From assembly GCA_014529385.2 (NCBI GenBank), contig CM043952.1:154393557-154457556 (forward strand): 64,000 nucleotides of DNA. Direction: 5' to 3'. The notes beneath the pieces were generated by a model. That model searched no databases. It was given only the letters and a program-made list of their open reading frames with translations, and was not told where the DNA came from. The position numbers were made by a program, and so were the translations under genes. Shown in pieces: positions 33,215-50,001 of the stretch. The stretch's first letter is position 1. Each line of letters starts with the position of its first letter. The stretch is from Adiantum capillus-veneris. Taxonomy: Eukaryota; Streptophyta; Polypodiopsida; Polypodiales; Pteridaceae.

Positions 33215-33425
33215 TTACAAATTGCAACAAAAATTGTCCCCTTTTCAAGTTCAATATGACAAGCCTACAGAGTCCATTCCACCCCAAATTTTGTTTATTT
33301 TAATGTCTTACTATGATCTTTCAAAACTATTTCAAGCTTAATATGACAAGGACACAGAGTCAATTTGACAAAGCAATTTGTCTATTTGAAGGTCTCACTA
33401 TAATCTATGCATTCGTATGGTCATT
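33215..33425 (+). repeat. Dispersed repeat with two ~90 bp tandem units (copy 2)
   Basis: Units with the core 'atatgacaag' start at about 33254 and 33341 (period ~87). The array aligns with 6123-6345 in opposite orientation, including the flanking blocks 'attacaaattgcaacaaaaa' and the ending 'tctatgcatt..tatggtcatt'. Confidence 0.7.
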
Positions 33426-34058
33426 TAAACTTATCTCAAATGGATTATTGCTTGGGTATTTTCGTTGCAATTTTAAGATACGTTTAAACTGTTGAAGATA
33501 TCAAAGAAGAACGTTAAGAAAGCAGGGAATCTTGGACTTTCGCTTGAGATGAAGGTGCAAATGAGGGTTCTCAATTAGTTAGGGGCGTTGTGCTGGTCTC
33601 AGCGGCCTTGGATCAAGCTGTTAGGCGACAGTTGTGGGGGGAAGCTCGTTGAGCTAGGTCGACCTTGCCTTGAGCTTGCTACTGGCTCACCTCTGCATAG
33701 CAGGGAGCGCTAAGTTTTCTCTTCCCCGCTTATTATCCGAAGCAACGTGCGCTTCATATTTAGCACACCAATTGTATTGTCTACAGCACGTTTAGGTCTA
33801 GCATCTCATTTTCATCGGTGCTTGATTATTAGCACTAGGGGGCCCGGAGACTCTGATGGCCCTTGAACCTCCCCCCCCCCCCCGACCGCCCCCCGCGCCC
33901 CCCCACAAGACTAATGCATCCGCATAAGAGGCCTGAGGCCCAGCCATCCGATCCTAATGGAGGTGCTCCACGATGGTCATCTTAAGAGGTCTATTGAAGG
34001 AGCAATGTGAGGAGAGTCTATCTACATCCCTTCAATTGGAGAGACGACCTTTCAAAAC
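33426..34058 (+). other. Probable L1 5' leader with a poly-C tract
   Basis: GC-rich sequence with an impure C run at 33870-33905 lies directly upstream of the L1 ORF1 remnant. No open frame is present. It is assigned as leader by position only. Confidence 0.35.
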
Positions 34059-35091
34059 TTGAAGAAAAGTTTACCAAAGGTAGTTGAAGTGGATAATGCA
34101 TGCACGATGTTGGTCCCACTAGCGCTAATGAAAAAGCAGCTTGCCACGGTGGCCAATTCTTCTTTGGTTTTTGGCTTTATGGGCAGAATACCATCACAGG
34201 TAGAGCTCATCACATGGATCTCTCGTCCGACGGTCCTAAACCATGGCGAATGATTGATTATGTCCAATATTTAACTAAAGGGTTTTGCACTGTCAGGTTC
34301 AATGATTTAGGTATAACTAATAAGATCCTTGCCAAAATCCCATTGTACCTCAACCACTCCCCAGTTTACTTCTTGCCGTGGAACACGGCTTTTGAATCCC
34401 TCGAGGCCTTCAAGAATTTATGCCCTGTGTGGGTTGATTTCATCAACTTACCAATGTGGTTGTGGGATAACCTTAGAGACCTCGCAAGCACCGTCGGTAT
34501 TCCTCTAATCGTACCAGCACACAAGCAACTGGGGACTGCGGCAAATAAAGTGTGCATTTGCTGAGATGTACGTAAACCTCCTCCAGAGAGCATGGTAATC
34601 AATGTAGGTGTAGGTTTGAAAGTGATTCCTCTTAGATTTGATACTTTTTTGGAGCATGCTTTAAGTGCAATGGATTCGGCCACTTTGCTAGAGACTACCA
34701 TATGAATGGTACTAGAGAAGTTAAAGAGGATAGAGCTGATTAGGCACAAGTGACCTCACTCAAAGAACCGTCAGTATGGAACATGGAAGTTGAAGCTACA
34801 AAGCAAGGAGAAGGTGGAAGCAACAAGGATAATGAAGTGCTCGAGTATGGCAAGTTGGGCACTCATAAGGACACTCCCCAAGAACATTTGGCGATTGAGC
34901 CAAGCCCTAATGGTAAGAATAGCCAAGCCACACCAAGTTTGCAATTTGTTGCATTCCCTGTGGTCAAACCTTCCATGAAGCCTCGTCAAAAAATTGCCTT
35001 GCCCCCGGCCACTAGGCCGATGGAGTGCAAGAGAGTAAAAACATTGGCACAGAGTAACTTCCATCGCCAGGAGAACCCTCTAGGTTTTTAA
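34059..35091 (+). pseudogene. L1-type LINE ORF1 (DUF4283 and zinc knuckle)
   Basis: Frames 34059-34253, 34270-34563 and 34640-35091 together resemble plant L1 ORF1, an RNA-binding protein. The DUF4283 part reads VRFNDLGITNKIL, then VWVDFINLPMWLWDNL and a VGIPL-type ending. A zinc knuckle CFKCNGFGHFARDY, with the last Cys replaced by Tyr, lies near 34660. A Lys/Pro-rich tail follows. Frameshifts near 34255 and 34600 inactivate it. Confidence 0.75.
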
Positions 35092-35169
35092 GAGTCCCCC
35101 TTCAATTTGGATAACGTCTTTGAGGTGCTTATGGATAGGGATCCAAAGGGTTTTCTTACCTCGGAGCTA

Positions 35170-38100
35170 CCCTCTTCTTGGATGATTGTGATGGAGGAGG
35201 AGAGCGAAAGAGACGCAGCAAGGTATGGCTCTCAAGACATGGAGGAGTTTGTCCCACTCTCCCCATAATGGACGACTTACATATTCAGCCTTGGAATGTG
35301 AAGGGCATAAAATCTGCAAAGAAAATCCCTTCTTTTGGGAGGAGTTTAAAAAGCAGCTACAAATTGTTGGCTAATTCAGGAGCACCATCTTGATACTTCC
35401 TCTTGTAGGAATCAAGAAATAGGGAATAAGTTGGTATATTAGGACGATGGCACTTTGGGGTATAGTGGGGTGCTCTCCATTTTTGACACGGAATCGGAGC
35501 CACATGTTGTGTTTAATCATGCCTCATGGAGAGTCCTTGGGTAAGGGTCAAGTGGTCAGGTCATTCCTTCACCATTATCAACATTTATGGTCCCTTTTAT
35601 GGGGAGAGCCAAACTATTGGTGGATCTCAGGGAGAAGCATTTTAAAGGTGATTAGTGCATCATAGGTGATTTCAACATGGTAGAATCTCAAAAGGATAAG
35701 ACGGGATGAGCTAGTTTATTGGTTGTCTCTAAAAAAGCCAAATGTCAAGCATTTTGCGAGAAATGGGTAATTCTTGATCTGTGAAATGCAATTCCTTGGA
35801 ATAGCTCTCCTGGTTTGACATATACGAGCCTCCAATATGCCAACATGGCATCTTGTCTAGATAGGTGCTACATCTCTCATCAGATGGATTGGCTTCCCCT
35901 CTCTGTGCTATTATGTGTTGATACCTTCAAGAGTATGTTGGATCACTTTCCTCTGAAGCTTCACATAGCTAGAGTCAATAATGACGCTTGCTCCCGGAGG
36001 GGAAGAAAAAGAAATTAGTATCAGGGGATCATCTCTTTAAGGAATCTCTCTTCACATCCCTAGACAAGATGGCTCTTTTCAAGCTAAGGTAGGATGTGGA
36101 GGCTGCTGACCCTCGAGCCTTGCCCTCCTTAGTGCGTATAATCTAACCAACAATAAAATGAGCAGGACCCAAAGTGAAAAAGGCTCAAGAGGTCACAAAT
36201 AGGGAGCTTAAGGAAGAAGTAGGGGAGCTTCTCAAAAGAAAGCAAGAAGGAAGAGATCTTGAGGAAGAGCACAAAATATGGCTTGAGGCCAAAGCGCGTC
36301 TCGTTGATTTGCAAGCCAAGGAGATCAATAAGACCCGAATGCTAGCCAGAGAGCTTGACCTCAAACCCGAACTCGCCAACCAGGTCCATTTCTTTAGGGC
36401 TCTCAAAGTCAAAAGAGAAGGGATTTTATCACAAAAATCACTGACGATAAGGGAAAAAAAGTAAGAGACTAGAATGCTATGACCAACCATTTGAGTCAAA
36501 TTATTGATTTGCTAGAAGTCTCTGCTCATGGGGTGGAGGAGGCTAGAGCCCATCTGCTTGGTACATTCAAATGTGATATACTCCCTACTAAAGCAAAAGC
36601 ATTAGAGAGACCAATCTCTATTGATGAATGTTGGATAGCCTTGCAGGTAATGGGGAAGGCCCTGGGTGGGATGGGCTCACTGTCAAATTCTTCAAAGAAT
36701 TCTAGGAGGATCTCAAAATCCCAATAGCACAGCTAGCTAGCAGGGCTCTTCTGGAGGGGCAGTTGGATGCGAGCCTTAAAAGAGGACTGATAAGCCTATA
36801 CCCAAGCTGGTTTGTTGCTTGTTGCTAAAGCACTAACAGCCTATCTCCATGATGAGAGTTGCATTCAAGATCATTGCTAAGGTGGTTGCGTTAGGACGGG
36901 CTTCAACCCGGAATAGAGTCATCACCCCCCACCAACATGGTTTCATCAAAGGACGCTCAATATACTAAGAAAGAATGTAACCTCCTCCAACTTGAACTAG
37001 ATAAGGCCTATGATAGAATCTTGTGGTCTTACATTAAGGCTGTCAAGGCTTTGGGATTTGGACCCAAAATGCGTGCGATTATTTGCATACTCGGGGAAGG
37101 AAGCTACTTCAAGCTTCTCTTCAACAACAAGATAGTGGAAGGGTTTGAATTCAAGTGTTTGATCAAGAAAGGCTACCCCCTTGCCCCTCTACTTTTTTGC
37201 AGTTGTCTCAGCCTCCGGTGATCGCACTTGAGGATCGAGGAAAGGGAAAATTCAAGGTCTTTCACTTCTTGGAGGAAAACAACTGCTTGAAAAGATGTTT
37301 GCAAACGACTCTTTGCTCTTTCTTAAAGCTAACTCAAAAATTCTAAGAAGAGCCCTCAAGATTGTTCAATTGTTTGCTTCTGCTTTTGGCTCAATGTGCA
37401 GTATTGAAAAATCAAGATTGATTTCTCTTTCAAAAAGCAGCTTGCTCAACCCCACGGAATGGTCAAGGGAAGCTATAGGTAAGGGCACTATGCTTAGGCA
37501 CTTAAGCGTGCCACTTGAGGTGGGCATTACGAACGACAAGCAAAAATTTGACTGGTTCTTGACCAAAATAAACAACAAAATGAGAAGGTGGAAGTTTGGG
37601 CTCCTCCTCTTCCATAACAAAGTCACGATGATTAATGCTTTCATGATCCTATACGTTTCCTTTGTATCGCCGCTGCTAAAACTAAGCAAATCCAATTGGA
37701 AAGAATTTTTGAATCCTATCAAGCAGTTCTTGTGGAAAATCAACATAGAAACCTCAACCCCTTGCCAATGGGGGAAATGGGAATGGGTTGCAAGACCAAA
37801 GAATCAAGGCGGAATCGGGACTATTGACCCATGGTACATGCAAAAGCTTTGTGCGCTAAACTGGTTGTCTCATTTACGGAACAGAAAAAGGAATGGGCTA
37901 TTACGGTGTGGGATATGATTAACGAAGCAAAGCTTGCTTCGAAAGGGGGCACTTGGAAGAATTCCACATTGTAGGACAAGATTTTGGTGCCTTTTTGGAC
38001 ACTCCTGAAGCTTGGAGGATGCACAGGGGGGCTAGCATGAAAGTGTAACAAAGCAGCTTCAACCCTAGAATGGGGGGCGAATTTCAGATATTTCAGGGAT

Positions 38101-38880
38101 TTGTCACTCAACTAGTCCCCTTGGATCTCCAAACTTGTAAAGGGTTCCTTAGGCCCCTTTTGGAGGGAAGTTGCACGGTTGGTAAGCAAAACAAAGGAAT
38201 CTCTAAACTTTCTCATGTTTGGGACGATAGAAGCTTTTGCTGGAAGGATGTGGAGATATTAGTGATGCAACATAACTTGGGTATGCATGAAAGGCTTCTA
38301 ATTGGTAGGGTCTTGGAAGTACTTATATCCTCACCTCCACCTGTCAATGGATCATAAATTGACTGGAGAGCTTAGCATTGATTGAAATACAGAGTGTTCT
38401 TGCTTCCCAAGACCTAGAGTACCTATAATTTGTTGATATACAAAGCGGATTGGTTCGACCCGCACACCAAAATTTGGAAGAAAAATTGGTCAAAAGAGCA
38501 TTGGCAAAGGAGTGTTAAGGCCATTTGAGCGACTAAATGGCCTGAATACATGAAGGTATTCATCTAGAAAGTGTTTTGGGGAGCCTTGCCTATTGGATTA
38601 GGTGCACACAAGAGGGCTCTTGGTTTGGTTGTAGGTCAACCTCTGAAGACCCCCTTCATCTATTCATCAAGTGCCCTACTCCACGGGGGTTGGCCGCTAA
38701 GGTTTGCAAATGGGTACGAAGGACTTGGAAGATCATCTTTTTTACGGATGACGTGGTCTTGGGAGGGCGTGAATTCCAAAGACAAGCCATTTTGGCATGC
38801 ACCCAAATTATTATATTTTGCTACCTGACTAGGTCTAGAAGTCTAGGAACCTTTGGATATTTGAGGCCAATCTGGCTATA
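35170..38880 (+). pseudogene. L1-type LINE ORF2 (endonuclease, RT, zf-RVT), decayed
   Basis: The endonuclease begins at QPWNVKGIKS (35286), with IIGDFNMVE near 35660 and LDHFPL near 35940, both catalytic landmarks of the APE-type fold. A coiled linker lies at 36174-36464. The RT spans about 36890-37400: LELDKAYDRILWSY, a GxPLAPLLF block, and FANDSLLFL at 37296, where Asn replaces the first Asp of the usual FADD. A zf-RVT-like C-terminus appears at 38570-38830. Many frameshifts and stops make it inactive. It follows ORF1 and shares its strand. Confidence 0.85.
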
Positions 38881-39135
38881 GCTCGTTTTGATGATTTTGT
38901 GCGTATGAGCACTGAGTTGATCCATGGTGTTGGAGTAAGGGAGAGTTGATGGACAAGGATGAAGAATTAATTCATGCATTGAGCTGCATAGAACACTCAA
39001 GAGGGTAGGTCTATCACCATTTTGCATCCTCTTTGTTTGTGTACAAGCCTCTGTTGGATCCCTAGCCCCCCCCAAGGCACATGTAGTCTGAGGGCGCTTG
39101 TATTCTTTTTGAGTTAACATAAATTCTCTCAACTC
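38881..39135 (+). other. L1 3' untranslated region
   Basis: Ends in 'cgcttgtattctttttgag', a typical plant L1 3' end before the tail. A short C-rich stretch lies at 39065-39073. No gene is present. Confidence 0.5.
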
Positions 39136-39173
39136 ACAATTGTGAGTATGGCTAAAAAAAGGTGTGTTTAAAC

Positions 39174-39340
39174 TATTAGAGTTTAGGCATCCCAAGTGAA
39201 CTACCCAATGTGTTCCCATTATTTATTTTACCTATTTGTCAATGTTTGGGTAGGTAAAGTTACTGAGGCTGGTATATATGCAACCCCTTACCCCCCATTG
39301 TATTATTCTGAACTCATTGCCAAGGCTAGTTGGTTCAAGA

Positions 39341-39403
<63 letters not shown>
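39174..39403 (+). repeat. Left part of the copia 5' LTR ending in (CT)n
   Basis: Aligns with 45690-45770. It has a TATA-like box (ggtatatatgc, about 39268) and ends in a pure CT run 39343-39403 where the LINE begins. Confidence 0.65.
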
Positions 39404-43623
<4,220 letters not shown>

Positions 43624-43636
43624 TGGTATCAAAGTC
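43624..43636 (+). promoter_or_regulatory. Copia primer-binding site
   Basis: TGGTATCAAAGTC matches the initiator tRNA-Met-type site (TGGTATCAGAGC) with small differences and follows the LTR end directly. Confidence 0.75.
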
Positions 43637-44399
43637 ATATTCTTGAAGAGCCTTAGCAGAGGAGGAGTTGTATAGCAAAGAAGAGAAATAAGAGTCGTGG
43701 CCTTTGAAACCGGTGAGGAGGTCTAGCGAGAAGCTTCACCTCAAGGAGAAAGACTAGCGATTTGAAATGCCAGATCATGGAAACAATGTGGTGTAGAGAA
43801 GACAACACATTGGTGTTCTAAAATTTAGGTCCTTTTAATGGTACCAGAGAGCCCTTCTATGGTGGACAACACGAATCTCTACTTCACTCCCTATGGATAA
43901 CGTTTCAAAATGCTATCGCTAGCGATGGTGCCCTATACCTCTATAGTGTTTTCAAACGTTATTAGGCGGCACTATTTACCCTTTATCCAACAAATCTAGC
44001 ATTTCAAAACATTGTTTTCATCAATTTTTGGAGTCGACCCCCCCTTCTCCCTTGGTGTTTTAGCGTTTCAACATGCTGCTAGGAGTCTTTGGGACTGTTG
44101 AGCTCTATAGATGGTTAGAGTGATTTTTTCTCTTGGAAGATTGCAACAAGGAGATTGGAGCCCAGAGAGGGGTGTCAAAATACCTTTCAAGGAGTAGTTT
44201 GGGAGAATTCAAAGAGTGGAGCACACTTTGTGTGGAGCTCTCTGTGAAGAGGGTGTGGAGCAGTTTGGAAGAAGTGAGGAGATAGGAGGCTATAGAGAGC
44301 CCTCTTTTGGCATGGCTTGAGGACGAGTTTGGGAAATCGGCTTGGAGATTATTTTGTAGCTTTTAGAGTGTGAGAAGGCATTAAATTCCACATCTTGCA
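43637..44399 (+). other. Copia leader sequence
   Basis: Purine-rich sequence between primer site and gag, without an open frame or recognisable motif. Confidence 0.4.
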
Positions 44400-45240
44400 A
44401 CTTCAACATGGGCCCCCTTGCTCGAGCACCAACGACAAATTAAACGACAATAACTATGCTTAATGGAATTTGATTATGCGACTATGATTCTCACAAAAAT
44501 GCTTATGGGACATTGTCGATGCCTCAAAGCCCTATCCTACAAGGGATCCTAACAACAGGTACACCCGCCTTCAAGATGACAAGTATCTCAAATTGTGTGT
44601 CGATTGGGATGCTGCTAATGCGAAGGCAATGTCGGCCATTGTGGAATCTCTTACAAAGGACATTTCTCCATCCATTCAGACTTTGAAGGCTGCCAAAAAT
44701 ATGTGGTTCAAGCTCGTTGGAATGTTTGATCAAGATTCTGTAATGCGAGTAGTCACCCTTCTTGGATAGTTAATTGCCATCCAATTTCCATAAGGAAGTT
44801 CCATGCAATCATTTCTTATGGAGGCTAAAGTTATTCATGATCAACCATCAACTATGTAAAGGGAACTGATGAGTACTCAGTTAGCTGCTTTAATTTTCAC
44901 GAAGTTGCTTGAGGTGTATGAAAAGGTGTCTAGGACACTTCGGCTACAAATCATGAAGAAAAAGGTGGAATTTGATGATCTTAGCTCTTTCTCAACAAAA
45001 TTCAGATTTTTGAGAGAAAGGGGAAGCACTTGCTGCTTCAGATTCTAGAAAGAAGACCAAGAACAATTGTTATAATTATGGAAAGCATGGTCATTTGACT
45101 AAAGATTGCAAATCCAAAGTCAAAGACAGAGGTTGTACACAAGACAAAGTTAAAAGCAAGCATCATGAGGAAGCAGTGATAGTGACTCAAGGAAGGACGA
45201 CTACACTGGAAATGAACTCACATCGTCTAGTCTCATGGAT
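44400..45240 (+). pseudogene. Copia gag remnant (UBN2-like, zinc knuckle)
   Basis: Plus-strand reading gives DDKYLKLCVDWDAANAKAMS, AAKNMWFKLVGMFDQDSV and a helical tail, the pattern of copia gag (UBN2 type). A damaged zinc knuckle reads CYNYGKHGHLTKDC near 45065-45110, with Tyr for the second Cys. Stops occur near 44769, 44787 and 44860. It should package element RNA in cytoplasmic particles. Confidence 0.7.
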
Positions 45241-46571
45241 ATCATTTTTTGCCACTAGCTTCAGCCAAAGAGAGGCTTGTGAGTGGTAGAGAGGGACAAG
45301 AAGTGCTCCGTATAATTAATTTGGACCTTGTGTTGGAGTTCAAGTTATGGGTGTTTGAACCCGTGGGTTGGAGTTGAAGGCATAAGTATCTGGTAAGGAA
45401 CCAATCAAACATATCTAAAACACTATGGATGAGTGAACCAATTCATTGTTGTTGGTCGGATTATGGATAGGATGTGTTCCATAGTTTATTATCTTGGATG
45501 TAGTGTGGTCTATAGTGCAAATTTCCCAAAAGGCAACCGATGCTCAAGATGGCATTCTTATAAGGTACAAAGTTGAGGGTAGCAAATCCGAGGTGTATCC
45601 AGTGGAAGGTACCTCTACTCGGGTGTCCATGATAGCTTCTTCATTGACTATGTCTCACTATTTATGTCCACTATGAGCTGCAGAGAGGGCGTTAGAGTTG
45701 AGACATCTCGAGTGAACTACCCACCAATGTGGTCCCATTTCTTATTTTCTCTTTTAGGTATTTATTTAACTTGGGATGGCTTTCGATGATCTAAATGAAA
45801 TGCAACTTCATTAAGAAGATTATTTTACAAGGCTCATGGAAGACAATGAGTCTACTCTGAAAATTTCCTGACAAAGCAACAAAGTGAGCAAGGTGATTCT
45901 TGAGAAACAACTCACTAAATTGAAGTTGCTAGCCCCTTCTAGATTGAAAATTTGAGGGTTGAGAAGTTATCCAAGATGTTGCTAGAATAGCTCACATGAA
46001 CCTTGTCAACTTGGGATCATTAGGCGTTGCTAAACACATTGGAGCTTTATGTGTTTCTCTTGTCAAGACACTAATATTCTATGAGAGACTTGAGAGCTTA
46101 GATATAACTACATCCAAATTGAGACATGGCATTGAGGCCATCTATTCATAGACACGTGGGAGTTTCCACCATTGTTTGCATTTTTGTTTACAAATGCACT
46201 TTCTCTACTTCCGTTAGTAAAACTACATGTCTTTTGACTCTTTTCCAATTTTCTATACACCGTTGGGGTCACCTGTAGTGTGGCAACACTCTTCTAAGGC
46301 TTAATTTTATCCATTAAAACTATCTTGTACATGTTGCCTAGTTTATTAAGAAACACTATGGCTCTTGTGAGTGGGTCTAGTCTATGTGCGATTTTTGGCT
46401 CATCTGACTAGTCTAGGGTCATGTTGATGTCCTTGTGCACTTTAAAATTTTTCTCAAAATCATTCTTATAGTGATCACATTAAAAACTTACCTAAAAGAA
46501 TTTGCGTACTTGTTGTCTAATATCATGGGAAGCTTTATAGTGCTCACAAAAATACAAGTTGTTACTCAATT
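45241..46571. other. Truncated copia 3' LTR and unassigned sequence
   Basis: The 3' LTR start is near 45690 and similarity to the 5' LTR ends by about 45775. Beyond that I see only short frames and no signals up to the next L1 fragment. Confidence 0.4.
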
Positions 46572-47884
46572 ATGCCCTCGTACTATTGGTTTCATACAGT
46601 CATAGTATATCTAGCCATGATAGGTATGGAATATGCCAAGTTCAAGAACCATGATTGTATCCTAACTCAACTAGACCGTGACAAGGCATATGATAGGATT
46701 TCATGGTCATTTGTGCAAAAAACGTTGCCGGATCTAAGGTTTGGACCACGAATGTGTCACGTTGTCAATACTCTTGGAGAAGGAAGCTCCTCCGAGCTGA
46801 TTTTCAACTCAAGAAGATTTGGAGGCTTTGATGTCAAGAGATCAATTTGTCAAGGGTGCCCTTTAGCCCCGCTTTGGTTTGCCGCCTGTACACACCCTCT
46901 TATTGTAATGTTTGATCAAGCCGCTACTAGATGGGAAAATTCAAGGGTTGCAATTCCAAAATGGCAAGCAAGTACTTATCAAGATTTTCATAGATGACTC
47001 ACTAGTTTTTCTCCAAGCGAATGGACAGAATGCTAGGCAAGCCTTGGAGATTGTCCATGTGTTTTCCATGAAAGATGATAGCTTTGATTCTTCATGATGG
47101 ACTGGTGAGGTTGTGAAGAGAGGCGATATCTTTTGACACCTGGGGGCGCCCGTTGGGGAAGGTATTACTCACAAGACTGATTTTGACTAGGTTCAAGGAA
47201 AAATTAAAAAGAAAATAAAGCAGTGGGTATTCATCCTAATTCCATTCCATTGTAGAGCTATGATTATTAAGACCTTCTTCATCTCGTATATAAGCTTCAT
47301 CTCACCTCTTCTACAACTGTCTCAAAAATTGGAACTCCTTTTTGATTCCAATCAAGGAAGTTTTGTGGAGAAATAAATTGACTGCTACAAATCCGTGGCA
47401 ATGGGGTAAGTGAGCGAGCATCGCAAAACCAAAAGCTCAAGGGGGGCTGGCATTATTGACCATATCACTCTCGACCTGGCTTTATGTGTAAAAAAAATTT
47501 GCACCCTTGCCAGTGTTGATGAGAGTTGGGCTGTCATGGCTAGGGAAATGATAATAGAAACCCGCGTGAGATCTAAAGGGGGTTTGTGATCAAGCCTCAA
47601 CTTCCAAATTAGGCTTCTTCCCTCCTCCAATGTGAAGACTCAAGTAGGTGGATTTATTGGAAAGTTTATTGAAAAATGTAGTGATAGCCGTTTTTTGGCT
47701 ATTCAAAATTTCCATAGTGAGCTACCTCGCCCTATCAAATCACTCAAACACTGCGGTTATCCTCACCATTTCACTGTACATAGGTGTGTGTGAGTTAGGG
47801 GACTTTTCTCATATCTCTTTAAAAACCCTTAATTAGCTAGTCACTGTGCTAGTTGAGCTAAGTAATAATAAAACAAAAAAAAAG
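46572..47884 (+). pseudogene. L1-type LINE fragment (RT to 3' end)
   Basis: Starts inside RT with LDRDKAYDRISWSF and continues through ICQGCPLAPLWF and, in another frame, FIDDSLVFLQAN (46990-47025), the RT catalytic box. A decayed thumb/C-terminal region follows. The end at about 47864-47884 is an A-rich tail (aataataaaacaaaaaaaaa). It is 5' truncated, as usual for LINE copies, and frameshifted. Confidence 0.75.
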
Positions 47885-48139
47885 TATATTATGGCCTCTG
47901 TGTGTAAATATTCATTGTATATAGGGCCTAAATATCGGGATTTTTTATAACTATTTTGGTATTTTATTTAAATATTTATACCTAGGTGTGTGTTTTATTA
48001 GGCTATGCATGCCTTCTTTTATCCTCTTGCACCATAAGTATATTTTTGTTGCCAATGTGTACATTCTCTATCTCATAAATATTTTTTCTTTTACACAAAT
48101 CAACTCCACATTTTTATCCTCATCCTTGTGAAAACAAAA
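47885..48139. other. Short AT-rich spacer left of the inverted gypsy segment
   Basis: Contains no frame or motif. If the inversion model holds, this is flanking DNA between the L1 tail and the broken protease end. Confidence 0.4.
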
Positions 48140-49451
48140 AAAACGACTCTCTTTTACCTTTCTCCTAGTGCTAAATGCCTTTGTTAAATCCCTCCTAACT
48201 TATGGACATAATGCAAGAAACTGAGGCCATGAGATATCAGAGCCTTTACCTCTCATGTCTTCCAACACGTTGTATGGAGCCATCCCATGTCCAAGAGGGA
48301 AATCCTAGAGGTTGATACACCGTCGAGTCCTCTTGGCTTCTTTGGTCTCTTTCGCCTTTTTTCTCGTCCATGATCACTTTGTGACGTGACTCCTTCTTTC
48401 TCCTTACCTTTTCCCAAGCCACGCTTGATACCATTTTCTTCCATATCAACCTCATTTGAATTCGTCTCTTGTACCACATGCACATTTAGATTTGGCAAAG
48501 GTGGAACTCCTTCCACTCCTCGTGGAGGTTGTCTTGCCCCATTTTGTCTTTACAGAAGCATAGGTTGTTGACTAGTTCCTTCCCTTGCATTCATCACTGG
48601 ATAATTCAAGCTAGGTCTCCTTGGCCCCCCACAGAGCCAAGGACAATTAAACATCCCATGTCTAGATTCTTCGCAATTTCAACATTGCAGAAGTCGCCTA
48701 GGTCGTAGATCTAGCTCCTCAGCTTTCTTTGTTTGTCCCTTGGGACCTAGGGCTTGTGCAAGATGAATTGAAAGGTTTCTCAAGGATTTATCTAAATTTT
48801 CAATCACCTCAGTTGTTACCTCAGGAATCTCTCTAGATATTGATGCTTGCAATTTTCCTTTGGGTCTAGGAGCGTCTATTTAAAGTACCTCTTTCCTTAG
48901 GCACTTGAGTTTTCTATATTTCTCAACGGAGCTAGTTTCAGTTGTATCAAAGGTAGCAGGTGCACCCACCTCAACTTTTTTCTTGAGTGTGGGAAAGAGA
49001 CCAGCTATGAACCTCTCCTTCTTAAGGAACTAGGAACATTTCTCACCCACACAACCCAAAGAGGTAGAAACTCTTGTTTGTACATGTAGTAGTCATCTAA
49101 ATCTTTTTGCTTGTGAGAAACGATGTCTTGCCATAGATTTTATGTGTTTTTTGGATCAAAGAAGTATCACTTGAAATGATCGATGACTTCCTTATAGTTT
49201 TTCTTAACCTGAGATGGAGAGTCAAACCAAGTGCTAGCATCTTTCCTAAGGACCACTTCAAGAATTTTAAAGAATTTATCATCTCCTATCACTGTCTTTA
49301 TGCGGCAAGCCACTTTGAAATTTGCTAGAAATAGCTCAGCATCCTCGCCATGCTCTCCAAAGAACAGAGGATATCCTGACATTTGGCGTTGGGCCTCCAT
49401 TGAATCAATTTCAAAGTGACAAAACTTCTTTTCAATAAATGATTTACACAA
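48140..49451 (-). pseudogene. Gypsy gag and first part of protease, minus strand (inverted segment)
   Basis: Reading leftward from 49451, gag begins with a core containing FFGEHGEDAELFLANF and DASTWFDSPSQ. It decays through several stops and then shows a zinc knuckle near 48690 (C-stop-NC..RHGMFNC, where the stop replaces the Trp of the sister copy). After an in-frame TAA at about 48553 come a Lys/Glu-rich linker and DISWPQFLALCP, then VRRDLTKAFSTRRKVK. The coding match ends near 48140, just before the protease active site. The protease resumes on the plus strand at 52113. Confidence 0.8.
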
Positions 49452-49469
49452 TAATGTTTTCTAAATTGC

Positions 49470-49665
49470 GATCTATTCTACAACAAAATAAAAACATGCA
49501 CATAAAATGATCTATGATAGTCAGCAGGATGACAGGGTTTGGTGATACAAGAATTTCTCCTACTCTTTGGGCACCAAACAAGAACACCATACGTTGTTGA
49601 AAATAGATATTCTACTAATTGCAACGTTTATTCTAATGTGTGGAGTGAAATGAAAGGAAAAAACC
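49470..49665 (-). pseudogene. Decayed copy of small ORF B upstream of gag
   Basis: The minus strand reads FSFHFTPHIRINVAISR in one frame and YFQQRMVFLFGAQRVGEI in the next. Together they match the intact small ORF at 25324-25539. A frameshift and stops inactivate it. Confidence 0.6.
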
Positions 49666-49709
49666 TATATTCCTGGGCCATTATATATGGTCCATGCATG
49701 ACCTAATTC

Positions 49710-49925
49710 TTAAAACAAAACAAAAATATAGACATCCAAACTAAGGTCATACCTAATGAGAGGCAAAATAAAAGGATTTATTGAAGCGTTTATCTCAGAT
49801 AACCACCTAAGAGGACCTAAAATTCTACGAATTACATGTTGAAATTGCAACTTAGTACTAGCAATGATGTGTACCTTTTGACTTGCAATGGGAATGAAAG
49901 GATCACATTAATTCTCGTGATTCAT
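49710..49925 (-). pseudogene. Decayed copy of small ORF A upstream of gag
   Basis: Seventy-two codons from ATG 49925 to TAA 49710 with one internal stop. Starts MNHEN, has VIRRILGPLRWLSEI and ends DVYIFVLF, clearly homologous to 25028-25240. Here A precedes B in transcription order, the reverse of the 25 kb locus. Confidence 0.65.
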
Positions 49926-49980
49926 GCAAACTACTTGACTATTCTAAATGTTGAACCTACACAAAAGCATACACAAGTCG

Positions 49981-49995
49981 TCCTTAGTGGGGGCA
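49981..49995 (-). promoter_or_regulatory. Gypsy primer-binding site (variant)
   Basis: The minus strand reads TGCCCCCACTAAGGA, the same site as at 21664 with one substitution and a changed first part. It lies next to an LTR end (CCTCAT) at 50002. Confidence 0.6.
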
Positions 49996-50001
49996 AAAAA
50001 A

